Below are positions 1-4,312 of a stretch of 5,573 nucleotides of DNA, in pieces. The stretch's first letter is position 1. Each line of letters opens with the position of its first letter. The DNA comes from Planctomycetota bacterium. GTDB lineage: Bacteria > Planctomycetota > Phycisphaerae > SM23-33. The stretch covers positions 1 to 5,573 of the forward strand of contig QNCB01000104.1 in assembly GCA_003644335.1 (NCBI GenBank), read 5' to 3'. The position numbers and the translations under genes were made by a program. Below the pieces are notes generated by a model, which saw only the letters and a program-made list of their open reading frames with translations, was not told where the DNA came from and ran no database searches.

Positions 1-64
1 GTTTGACTATACTATACCCCAGCACAACTATCTTGGAAACGAAGAAAGGCTGACGGGAAAACAG

Positions 65-104
65 TTGACTGGTTGATTGGTTAACTGGTTGACTGGTTGA
101 CTGG
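65..104 (+). repeat. Octamer tandem array, 5 units
   Basis: Five contiguous 8-nt units: TTGACTGG, TTGATTGG, TTAACTGG, TTGACTGG, TTGACTGG. The array is followed by TTTAAAAACAAAAACGGC (105-122). A second three-unit array with almost the same tail lies at 3849-3872. The units abut without spacers, so this is not a CRISPR. Confidence 0.9.
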
Positions 105-196
105 TTTAAAAACAAAAACGGCAAACTACGAAACACGCGAAAGAATCCGAAAACGAATTATTGTAAAAAACAAAAACAGAAAAAAAGAAAAAGAGT

Positions 197-362
197 AACC
201 GTTCACAGAAAAGAACCACGAATGAACACTGATAAACACGAATTATCGTAAAAAACAAAGTTTACCATGAGGTTTTTTGTTTTTTCTTTCGTGTTTTTCG
301 CCGTTTTAAATATCTGTGTCTATCTGTGTTTATCCGTGGTTCTTATTTTTGTGTGAACGGTT
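197..362. repeat. Long imperfect inverted repeat (~166 bp)
   Basis: The outer 11 nt are perfect: AACCGTTCACA (197-207) against its complement TGTGAACGGTT (352-362). After a small length difference the arms continue: GAACCACGAATGAACACTG at 213 matches the reverse complement of the tract ending in CCGTGGTTC (about 311-342) with scattered mismatches. The interior is A/T-run DNA that is itself partly self-complementary. The arms are members of a dispersed repeat family found elsewhere in the window. Confidence 0.75.
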
Positions 363-372
363 GCGAAAAAGA

Positions 373-390
373 CTGGATTCCCGCTTTCGC
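373..390 (-). repeat. Half copy of a dispersed CATTCCCGC-type palindrome
   Basis: CTGGATTCCCGCTTTCGC reads on the other strand as GCGAAAGCGGGAATCCAG. Its 12-nt core is shared, inverted, with 2325-2336 on the other side of the glycosyltransferase gene. Similar palindromes ending in GCGGGAATCCAG are familiar dispersed intergenic repeats in many bacteria; only one half is present here. Confidence 0.5.
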
Positions 391-410
391 TGTTTTTGTT
401 TTTACTGATA

Positions 411-446
411 ACTGATAACTTTTTTGATTACTGACAACTTTTTTAG
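411..446 (+). repeat. Short direct repeat before the gene start
   Basis: ACTGATAACTTTTTT (411-425) is repeated 19 nt later as ACTGACAACTTTTTT (430-444), 14 of 15 identical, and an extra ACTGATA unit precedes at 404-410. The repeat ends just before the Shine-Dalgarno of the gene at 463. It may be an operator or simply intergenic tandem-repeat sequence. Confidence 0.65.
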
Positions 447-450
447 GCGG

Positions 451-458
451 GAAGGAAG
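451..458 (+). promoter_or_regulatory. Ribosome binding site of the glycosyltransferase gene
   Basis: The purine-rich GAAGGAAG contains AGGA, complementary to the 16S rRNA 3' end, with a 6-nt gap to the ATG at 463. It decides the start in favour of this ATG over the upstream in-frame TTG at 424, which has only a repeat-derived T-rich tract before it. Confidence 0.7.
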
Positions 459-462
459 CCAG

Positions 463-2202
463 ATGTTTGTTGCACACATCACGCACGAAGCTGTTGAGGA
501 TATGGGCGGTATCGGTACGGTTATCGCTGGGCTGACGACCTCCAAAGCGTATGGCAAGGCTGTCTCTCGCACTGTTCTGGTCGGCCCGCTGTTCTCCACC
601 GACAAACCCACCGCTGAGCTGCTGGGCCCGGGCGGGAAGATTCTCTACAGCAGCTTGGACGAAATATACCAGGACAACTGGCGCGAAAAGTTTGGCCCGA
701 TCGAGCGGACATATGGCGTCGGGATAATCTACGGCACACGAAAAATCCACGAGCCATACAGCGGCAAAGCTGTCGATGTGGAGGTGCTGGTGTTCGACCT
801 GTTCGCTGCCAACGAAAAACGCGTGAACATCTTCAAAGCCAGCCTGTACGAAAAGTTCGACATACCCTCGGACAAGTTTCAAAACGTGTGGGATTTCGAG
901 CAGTATATCCGCCTGGCCGAGCCTGCTATCGCGGCGCTCAAGGCCCTGGGCGCGATGGGCGAGCGGCAGACCGTCCTGCTCAGCCACGAGTACATGGGCA
1001 TGCCGACTGTGCTCAAAGCTATCCTCGACGGCAACGAGAATACCAAGACGGTTTTCTACGCTCACGAGGTCGCATCGGTCAGGCCCATCGTGGAGAACAC
1101 GCCAGGCCACGATACCACCTTCTATAATGTGATGAAGCGGGCTGCGGAAAATGGCCAAAATTTGGAAGATATTTTTCCGCAGGTCGTCCACAATTACAAA
1201 CATCCGTTGGTCAAGGCTGCGCGACATTGCGACCACGTTTTTGCCGTGGGCGAGTTCGTCCGAGCTGAGCTGGAGTTTCTGGACAGCCGATTCGCCAGGG
1301 GAAATATCGACCTGGTTTACAACGGCATTCCCGCTGCGTCGCTGACGATGCGACAGAAGCGCGCCAGCCAAGCTCTGCTGCAGGAATACGCAGCCAATCT
1401 GTTCGGCCAGGCTCCGACATGGGTCTTCACGCACGTTGCTCGGCCCGTGCTTTCCAAAGCTATCTGGCGAGACCTGCGAGTGCTGCACGAGCTTGAGCCT
1501 CTCCTGGCCAGCCGGGGCGAGCGGGCGGTGTACTTCATGCTCGGCACGCTGGGCGGCGGGCGGCGAGGCAGGGACGTGCGACACATGGAGCGCGTCTACG
1601 GCTGGCCTGTTGCTCACGAGCAGGGCTACCCCGACCTGTGCGGCGGCGAGGAAGTCGTCGGCGAAATGTGCGACGCGTTCAACCGCACGCACGAACATTC
1701 CCGAGCTGTGCTGGTCAATCAGTGGGGCTGGTCGTCCAAAGCCTGTGGCCAGCGCATGCCCGCCAAAATGACCATCGCCGACCTGCGGCGAGGCTGCGAC
1801 CTGGAGTTCGGCATGAGCGTGTACGAGCCATTCGGCATCAGCCAACTCGAGCCGTTGAGTTTCGGCGCCTTGTGCGTGCCGTCGAGCGTTTGCGGGTGCG
1901 TCAGCTTTGCCGCCGCAGCTATGCGTGGCGAGAAGTTCGACAATATAATCGAGGGCAATTTCCTGCACTTGCCGGGCGAGCCTGGCATTGAGGAGATTCT
2001 CTCGTTGAGTACCGCCGAGCGTGACGCTATCGAAGCAGCGGAGGGCCGACGACTGGCAGAGCGGATAGCCCAGCTACTGCCTCGGGACAAAGCGACTCAA
2101 CAGCGACGGATCGAGACAGGCCAGGACCTAGCCCATCGCATGAGCTGGGAGCACGTGGTAAACGAGTATTTCCTCCCCGCCATCCGTCGAGCTGGCGACT
2201 AG
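463..2202 (+). CDS. GT-B glycosyltransferase, glycogen/starch synthase-like
   Basis: Encodes 579 aa. It probably transfers glucose from a nucleotide sugar (ADP- or UDP-glucose) to an alpha-glucan in the cytoplasm. Motifs seen: an N-terminal glycine loop DMGGIGTV (13-20), equivalent to the K-T-GGLGDV loop of glycogen synthases; SHEY (174-177) and YAHE (199-202), where the family has its N-domain histidine motif; VGEFVRAEL (262-270) and VYNGIP (285-290) leading into the C-domain; R327 and K332, spaced like the catalytic Arg/Lys pair of E. coli GlgA; and YEPFGISQLE, giving E455-x7-E463, the GT-B retaining signature. Length is slightly above bacterial GlgA (~480 aa), and the stretch after K332 is divergent. 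The ATG at 463 is chosen because GAAGGAAG (451-458) lies 6 nt upstream; the in-frame TTG at 424 falls inside a repeat. It stands alone, with its own terminator. GT3 versus GT5 assignment and the donor sugar are not settled. Confidence 0.82.
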   Translation: MFVAHITHEAVEDMGGIGTVIAGLTTSKAYGKAVSRTVLVGPLFSTDKPTAELLGPGGKILYSSLDEIYQDNWREKFGPIERTYGVGIIYGTRKIHEPYSGKAVDVEVLVFDLFAANEKRVNIFKASLYEKFDIPSDKFQNVWDFEQYIRLAEPAIAALKALGAMGERQTVLLSHEYMGMPTVLKAILDGNENTKTVFYAHEVASVRPIVENTPGHDTTFYNVMKRAAENGQNLEDIFPQVVHNYKHPLVKAARHCDHVFAVGEFVRAELEFLDSRFARGNIDLVYNGIPAASLTMRQKRASQALLQEYAANLFGQAPTWVFTHVARPVLSKAIWRDLRVLHELEPLLASRGERAVYFMLGTLGGGRRGRDVRHMERVYGWPVAHEQGYPDLCGGEEVVGEMCDAFNRTHEHSRAVLVNQWGWSSKACGQRMPAKMTIADLRRGCDLEFGMSVYEPFGISQLEPLSFGALCVPSSVCGCVSFAAAAMRGEKFDNIIEGNFLHLPGEPGIEEILSLSTAERDAIEAAEGRRLAERIAQLLPRDKATQQRRIETGQDLAHRMSWEHVVNEYFLPAIRRAGD

Positions 2203-2227
2203 CCACCCGCCAAGTGTATCCCGTAGC

Positions 2228-2251
2228 ATGGGCATCTTGCCCATATTTTTT
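2228..2251 (+). terminator. Intrinsic terminator of the glycosyltransferase gene
   Basis: Perfect 6-bp stem ATGGGC/GCCCAT (2228-2233, 2239-2244), loop ATCTT, then a run of six T (2246-2251) and further T-rich sequence. It lies 26 nt past the stop codon. The palindrome ATGGGCATCTTGCCCAT also resembles a widely dispersed intergenic palindrome, so it may be a repeat serving as a terminator. Confidence 0.75.
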
Positions 2252-2289
2252 CTATGTTTTCTTTTTCTGTTTTTTTCTGTTTTTTTGTC

Positions 2290-2332
2290 ATTCCCGCGAA
2301 GCTTGTCCTCGATCTGGTCGGGGAGCGGGAAT
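2290..2332. repeat. Dispersed palindromic element (ATTCCCGC...GCGGGAAT)
   Basis: Outer arms ATTCCCGC (2290-2297) and GCGGGAAT (2325-2332) pair perfectly. An inner stem TCCTCGA (2306-2312) with TCGGGGA (2318-2324) closes a TCTGG loop, leaving an 8-nt bulge on the left side. The layout resembles a common bacterial intergenic repeat that begins GTCATTCCCGC and ends GCGGGAATCCAG. The family resemblance is from memory, the base pairing is seen directly. Confidence 0.65.
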
Positions 2333-2344
2333 CCAGGAGGCGGT

Positions 2345-2374
2345 AAAAACGTGGTTGCAAACACCGCAACCACG
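2345..2374 (-). terminator. Minus-strand intrinsic terminator
   Basis: Read on the minus strand: perfect 9-bp stem CGTGGTTGC/GCAACCACG with a 7-nt loop, immediately followed by five T (2349-2345). On the plus strand the hairpin is not followed by T. No minus-strand gene lies just upstream; the nearest minus transcript is tRNA-Asp, over 560 bp away with tRNA-Pro between. It may block antisense transcription into the glycosyltransferase gene. Confidence 0.6.
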
Positions 2375-2414
2375 GCACCGGGCAAAAAAATATCGTTCCC
2401 GTCTGATTGCGGGC

Positions 2415-2443
2415 TTGTCAACGACTCGGAAAACAGGTAGAAT
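2415..2443 (+). promoter_or_regulatory. Sigma-70-type promoter for tRNA-Pro
   Basis: -35 TTGTCA (2415-2420), 17-nt spacer, -10 TAGAAT (2438-2443); each box differs from consensus at one position. Predicted start near 2450 gives a 5' leader of about 97 nt before the tRNA. Confidence 0.7.
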
Positions 2444-2546
2444 CCCTCCCCTTCAAACTTGGCGGCATCTGACAGCCAGGCTTGGCGAACCACAGAGCAG
2501 CGTCGCAGCAACAGCAGTTTGCAGCCACGCCATGCTCGATAAAATA

Positions 2547-2621
2547 CGGAGCGTAGCTCAGCTTGGATAGAGCGCTGCGTTCGGGACGCAGAGGTCGGAG
2601 GTTCAAATCCTCTCGCTCCGA
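2547..2621 (+). tRNA. tRNA-Pro (anticodon CGG)
   Basis: A complete 75-nt cloverleaf reads CCG codons. Acceptor CGGAGCG/CGCTCCG pairs perfectly, with the C1-G72 pair typical of bacterial tRNA-Pro and discriminator A. D-stem is GCTC/GAGC. Anticodon stem CTGCG/CGCAG encloses loop TTCGGGA, with anticodon CGG at 2582-2584 and G37 as usual for proline tRNAs. T-arm GGAGG/CCTCT carries one G-T pair around TTCAAAT. The 3' CCA is not encoded, so it must be added post-transcriptionally. It stands alone with its own promoter. Confidence 0.97.
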
Positions 2622-2937
2622 TTTTATAACATCGTGCATCGCCGGAAATCAGGGGGACATAATAGTAAACTTCCTTTTTTTACGGGTTTTACAAAGTATC
2701 CTTTTCAAGGCGAAGGAGTCTAACCCCAAATGGTTTTAACTGAAAGTTTTTCTGGTTGATTCATTGGTTAGTGAGCGACCGGATTTTCTGGCGGGGTTTT
2801 TTGCGTATTTACTGGCCAGCCAGTCAACTCAAATCAGCTGGTTTGAGCATATAAGATGGAATTGTTTAGCTGGTCATCTGGTGGGAAATGAGAAAGGGCC
2901 AAGCGTATGAATGCCTGGCCCGGAATTTTTTTTGAAA
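2622..2937. other. Gene-free spacer between the two tRNA genes
   Basis: No coding region is supported. It contains small hairpins: CCGGA/TCTGG (2780-2792) a few bases before a T-run, CTCAAA/TTTGAG (2828-2833 with 2842-2847), and the stronger hairpin plus T-tract at 2896-2933. The CTGGTTGATTCATTGG tract near 2750 resembles a degraded version of the octamer repeat at 65-104. Confidence 0.65.
2896..2933 (+). terminator. Hairpin with T-tract between tRNA genes, possibly bidirectional
   Basis: Stem GGGCCA (2896-2901) pairs with TGGCCC (2916-2921), continuing after one A/C mismatch with GC/GC, a G-T and a T-A pair around loop ATGA. A run of eight T follows on the plus strand (2926-2933), so it can stop tRNA-Pro transcription. 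On the minus strand it sits right after tRNA-Asp and is followed by the weaker TTTCTCATTT, so it may serve both. Confidence 0.6.
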
Positions 2938-3011
2938 CGAGACCGACGGGATTCGAACCCGCAACCTCCGGATCGACAGTCCGGTGCTCTAACCAGTTGA
3001 GCTACGGTCCC
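2938..3011 (-). tRNA. tRNA-Asp (anticodon GTC)
   Basis: A complete 74-nt cloverleaf on the minus strand reads Asp codons. Acceptor GGGACCG pairs with CGGTCTC, including a G2-T71 wobble. Discriminator is G73, as expected for tRNA-Asp. D-stem is GCTC/GAGC. Anticodon stem CCGGA/TCCGG encloses loop CTGTCGA, with anticodon GTC (plus-strand GAC at 2975-2977) and G37. T-arm GCGGG/CCCGT surrounds TTCGAAT. CCA is not encoded. It has its own strong promoter upstream (3062-3089). Confidence 0.97.
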
Positions 3012-3061
3012 AACACCTCAGCCAGGCAAGCCCGGGGGCTAAACCAAAACCGAGTCAGCGT

Positions 3062-3089
3062 AGTATATACACTGCGCAGCGGTTGTCAA
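3062..3089 (-). promoter_or_regulatory. Sigma-70-type promoter for tRNA-Asp
   Basis: On the minus strand: perfect -35 TTGACA (3089-3084), 16-nt spacer, -10 TATACT (3067-3062; 5 of 6 consensus bases). The predicted start near 3055 gives a leader of about 44 nt. The strength fits a stable RNA gene. Confidence 0.8.
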
Positions 3090-3117
3090 CGCTTTTGAGG
3101 GAAATAGACAAAAAAAC

Positions 3118-3279
3118 TCACAGCCATCCCATAGACGGCGGAAATTCGGTTGCTAGTCACAATTTAACCAATAAACATACAGGGCTGCGGCTGGGTCGTC
3201 AGAATGTCAACCCGCATTTTACTACAAAGATATCGCTTCTGCAGAGCTGTCAAGCCATCGTGTTATGGGATGGCTGTGA
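3118..3279. mobile_element. MITE-like element: 16-bp perfect TIRs and 7-bp duplication
   Basis: TCACAGCCATCCCATA (3118-3133) is exactly the reverse complement of TATGGGATGGCTGTGA (3264-3279). The element is immediately flanked on both sides by AAAAAAC (3111-3117 and 3280-3286), which could be a target-site duplication. The 162-bp interior has no gene. A second, weaker complementary pair lies inside (about 3140-3150 with 3209-3220). It could instead be a large hairpin RNA. The A-rich flanks make the duplication less certain than the inverted repeats. Confidence 0.5.
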
Positions 3280-3316
3280 AAAAAACTTTAGAAGCCCAGC
3301 CTTCCGACAAAAAAAA

Positions 3317-3431
3317 GAGCCACGAATGGACGCGAATTTTTGAAAGAAAAAAAGTTCACCACGGCACCTGGCTGTGAGATTTTTTTAAAAGAAAATCCGT
3401 GTAATCTGTTTGTAATCTGTGAAATCGGTGG
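3317..3431. repeat. Inverted pair of CCACGAAT-type dispersed repeats
   Basis: The left member, GAGCCACGAATGGACGCGAAT, begins at 3317. The right member runs 3395-3431 and reads on the other strand CCACCGATTTCACAGATTAC and onward to CACGGAT. Both belong to the family seen at 213-245, 311-342 and 3830-3846, and the outward-facing CCAC ends repeat the arrangement at 197-362. Arms are only loosely complementary. Confidence 0.5.
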
Positions 3432-3494
3432 ACTGCTTTTCTGCCTGACTGGCCTGACTTGTAAAAAAAAAATTCGTATTTTGTCGAAAGTAAG

Positions 3495-3523
3495 TTCATT
3501 GCCCCCTCGCATTGTCCGATAAT
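3495..3523 (+). promoter_or_regulatory. Possible promoter of the UPF0175 gene
   Basis: Weak -35 TTCATT (3495-3500), 17-nt spacer, good -10 GATAAT (3518-3523). The predicted start is near 3530. A small dyad ACGAC-tatt-GTCGT (3533-3546) lies at the presumed transcript start and could be an operator for an autoregulating antitoxin-type protein. Both are tentative. Confidence 0.35.
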
Positions 3524-3583
3524 GTCTTTGACACGACTATTGTCGTCGAAAAACCACGTTGGTAATTGAAGACCGAGGCCAAG

Positions 3584-3817
3584 ATGAAGCTGGATTTGCC
3601 GGACGATATTCTGTTCTCTGCCGAGGCCTCAAGCCAGGAGCTTCGCCTGGCCTTGGCGTTGCAGCTTTACTCCGATTCGCGGGTCAATTATGCCGACGCG
3701 TGCAAACTGGCAGAGGTCGCGCCGGGCCTGTTCGACCGGGAATTAGCCCGGCGAGATATCAGCGTCATTCGTTTTCCGTCCGTAAATACCTGGCGAGAAC
3801 GTCAGCGAGCAGGCTAA
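3584..3817 (+). CDS. UPF0175 family small protein (antitoxin-type)
   Basis: Encodes 77 aa. The layout matches the UPF0175 family: a short N-terminal strand KLDLPDDIL (2-10), an ELRLALALQLY helix (19-29), a helix-turn-helix-like segment VNYADACKLAEVAPGLFDRELARRD (34-58) and a terminal strand ISVIRFP (59-65). Family members are usually antitoxins or transcription regulators encoded next to a PIN-domain (DUF3368) toxin. None is visible here: the flanks are repeats for over 250 bp each way. The C-terminus is basic (RERQRAG), short, and lacks the acidic tail common in the family. The ATG at 3584 is chosen because GAGG (3575-3578) lies 5 nt upstream; an in-frame TTG at 3566 would add six residues but lacks a clear ribosome site. 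It may be an orphan antitoxin or a decaying remnant. Confidence 0.72.
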   Translation: MKLDLPDDILFSAEASSQELRLALALQLYSDSRVNYADACKLAEVAPGLFDRELARRDISVIRFPSVNTWRERQRAG

Positions 3818-3848
3818 AAACAAAAAAACGAACCACGGATGGACACAG

Positions 3849-3872
3849 TTGATTGGTTGACTGGTTAATTGG
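3849..3872 (+). repeat. Octamer tandem array, 3 units (second copy)
   Basis: Units TTGATTGG, TTGACTGG, TTAATTGG, followed by TTAAAAACAAAAACGGCG. Both units and tail match the array at 65-122. Here the array is joined directly to a CCACGGATGGACAC repeat on its left (3830-3846), so the repeat families are combined as modules. Confidence 0.85.
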
Positions 3873-3944
3873 TTAAAAACAAAAACGGCGAACAACTAAG
3901 TGAACATTCGCATTTTTTGTGAGGATGATAAGAAAAAAAAGAAC

Positions 3945-3969
3945 TTCATGCTCTTCATGTGCTTCATGG
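3945..3969 (+). repeat. CTTCATG tandem tract
   Basis: CTTCATG occurs three times at 9-10 nt spacing (ACTTCATGCTCTTCATGTG then CTTCATGGTG). A degenerate intergenic tandem repeat with no coding potential. Confidence 0.6.
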
Positions 3970-4018
3970 TGAGAATAGTGAGCATGGTGTTCTTTTGATG
4001 TGAGTTGCCGCTTATCGA

Positions 4019-4169
4019 GAGCGTTTTGTAGGAGACTGTTTCAGAACGTCATCGGCGGCAGCGCGAGGATCTCGCAAGGCTGGGCTGGAGGGCCCAACTG
4101 CCCGCGAGATTCGTTCCGCTGCAGTCGCTGTGATGCCGTTTTCATGAATACGTCTCCTGCAAAACGCTC
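4019..4169 (+). repeat. 151-bp nested hairpin with 18-bp arms
   Basis: GAGCGTTTTGTAGGAGAC (4019-4036) pairs with GTCTCCTGCAAAACGCTC (4152-4169). The only non-Watson-Crick position is T4029 with G4159, a G-U pair if transcribed from the plus strand. Further complementary tracts nest inside in order: 4050-4053/4132-4135, 4059-4063/4117-4121, 4069-4075/4104-4110, 4078-4080/4100-4102 and 4081-4085/4092-4096. This could be a structured RNA or a MITE-like element. No promoter and no flanking duplication were found. Confidence 0.6.
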
Positions 4170-4256
4170 TTGCTGTTTCAGGGAACAGGGAAATAGGGCC
4201 AGTGTCGTGGTTTGGGTGTTTGCAATCGCGCAAAACCTCAGCTGACATGTAAACCG

Positions 4257-4272
4257 CAAAGCCGCTCCGGCT
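4257..4272 (-). terminator. Weak terminator-like hairpin after the beta-helix gene
   Basis: On the minus strand AGCCG-gag-CGGCT (4272-4260) is followed by TT, GCGG and TTT. It lies about 30 nt beyond the stop codon. The stem is short and the T-tract interrupted, so it is only a candidate. Confidence 0.35.
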
Positions 4273-4277
4273 AACTT

Positions 4278-4312
4278 CTGAATCCTGACTCCTGACTTCT
4301 GATCACTGACAG
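4278..4312 (+). repeat. Heptamer tandem array, 5 units
   Basis: Contiguous 7-nt units CTGAATC, CTGACTC, CTGACTT, CTGATCA, CTGACAG. The array runs into the 3' end of the minus-strand gene, covering its stop codon (4303-4305) and last codons. Similar CTGA/TCAG arrays are common intergenic filler in some environmental bacteria. Confidence 0.85.

Larger units (their letters stand above)
1..462. other. Gene-free, repeat-rich spacer upstream of the glycosyltransferase
   Basis: No credible gene is present. The DNA is AT-rich with many A- and T-runs and contrasts sharply with the GC-rich gene that follows. It holds an octamer array (65-104), an imperfect inverted repeat (197-362), a half copy of a dispersed palindrome (373-390) and a short direct repeat (411-446). 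I could not pick a convincing promoter for the gene at 463; T-rich tracts make several weak -10 look-alikes. Confidence 0.75.
2203..2546. other. Gene-free spacer between glycosyltransferase and tRNA-Pro
   Basis: It holds, in order, a plus-strand terminator, a pyrimidine-rich T-run tract (2246-2287), a dispersed palindromic element, a minus-strand terminator hairpin, the tRNA-Pro promoter and a leader of about 97 nt. No protein gene with a plausible start and family resemblance is visible on either strand. Confidence 0.75.
3012..3583. other. Gene-free spacer between tRNA-Asp and the UPF0175 gene
   Basis: After the tRNA-Asp promoter there is a 162-bp segment with perfect terminal inverted repeats (3118-3279), then a pair of dispersed CCACGAAT-type repeats in inverted orientation (3317-3341 and 3395-3431) separated by A- and T-runs, then a possible promoter for the next gene. 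Short open frames here overlap these repeats and resemble nothing I know. Confidence 0.7.
3818..4302. other. Gene-free spacer with several repeat types
   Basis: Starting right after the UPF0175 stop codon: a CCACGGAT-type repeat (3830-3846), an octamer array with its tail (3849-3893), a CTTCATG tandem tract (3945-3969), a 151-bp nested hairpin (4019-4169), a terminator-like hairpin on the minus strand (4257-4272) and a heptamer array (4278-4312) that enters the end of the next gene. No coding region is supported. Confidence 0.7.

Noticed and set aside
65..104. Possible CRISPR array
   Set aside because: Repeats are 8 nt and contiguous with no spacers; no cas genes in the window.
424..462. Upstream in-frame TTG start adding 13 residues to the glycosyltransferase
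   Set aside because: It falls inside the ACTGAYAACTTTTTT repeat and lacks a ribosome site, while the ATG at 463 has GAAGGAAG at good spacing and begins directly with the family N-terminal strand.
343..1968. 541-codon open frame on the minus strand opposite the glycosyltransferase
   Set aside because: It is antisense to a gene with clear catalytic motifs, has no family resemblance, and is explained by the GC-rich codon use of the sense gene.
2518..2545. TTTGCA / TAAAAT promoter directly before tRNA-Pro
   Set aside because: The -10 would place the transcription start inside the tRNA; the 2415-2443 promoter matches consensus better.
2214..2570. 118-codon plus-strand frame after the glycosyltransferase
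   Set aside because: It spans terminators, a palindromic repeat and the tRNA-Pro promoter and enters the tRNA; the poly-Phe start is just the T-run tract.
3083..3343. 86-codon plus-strand frame after tRNA-Asp
   Set aside because: It overlaps the tRNA promoter, both TIRs and a dispersed repeat, and the product resembles nothing known.
3559..3852. 97-codon frame overlapping the UPF0175 gene
   Set aside because: Out of frame with the recognisable protein and running into the downstream repeats; no ribosome site.
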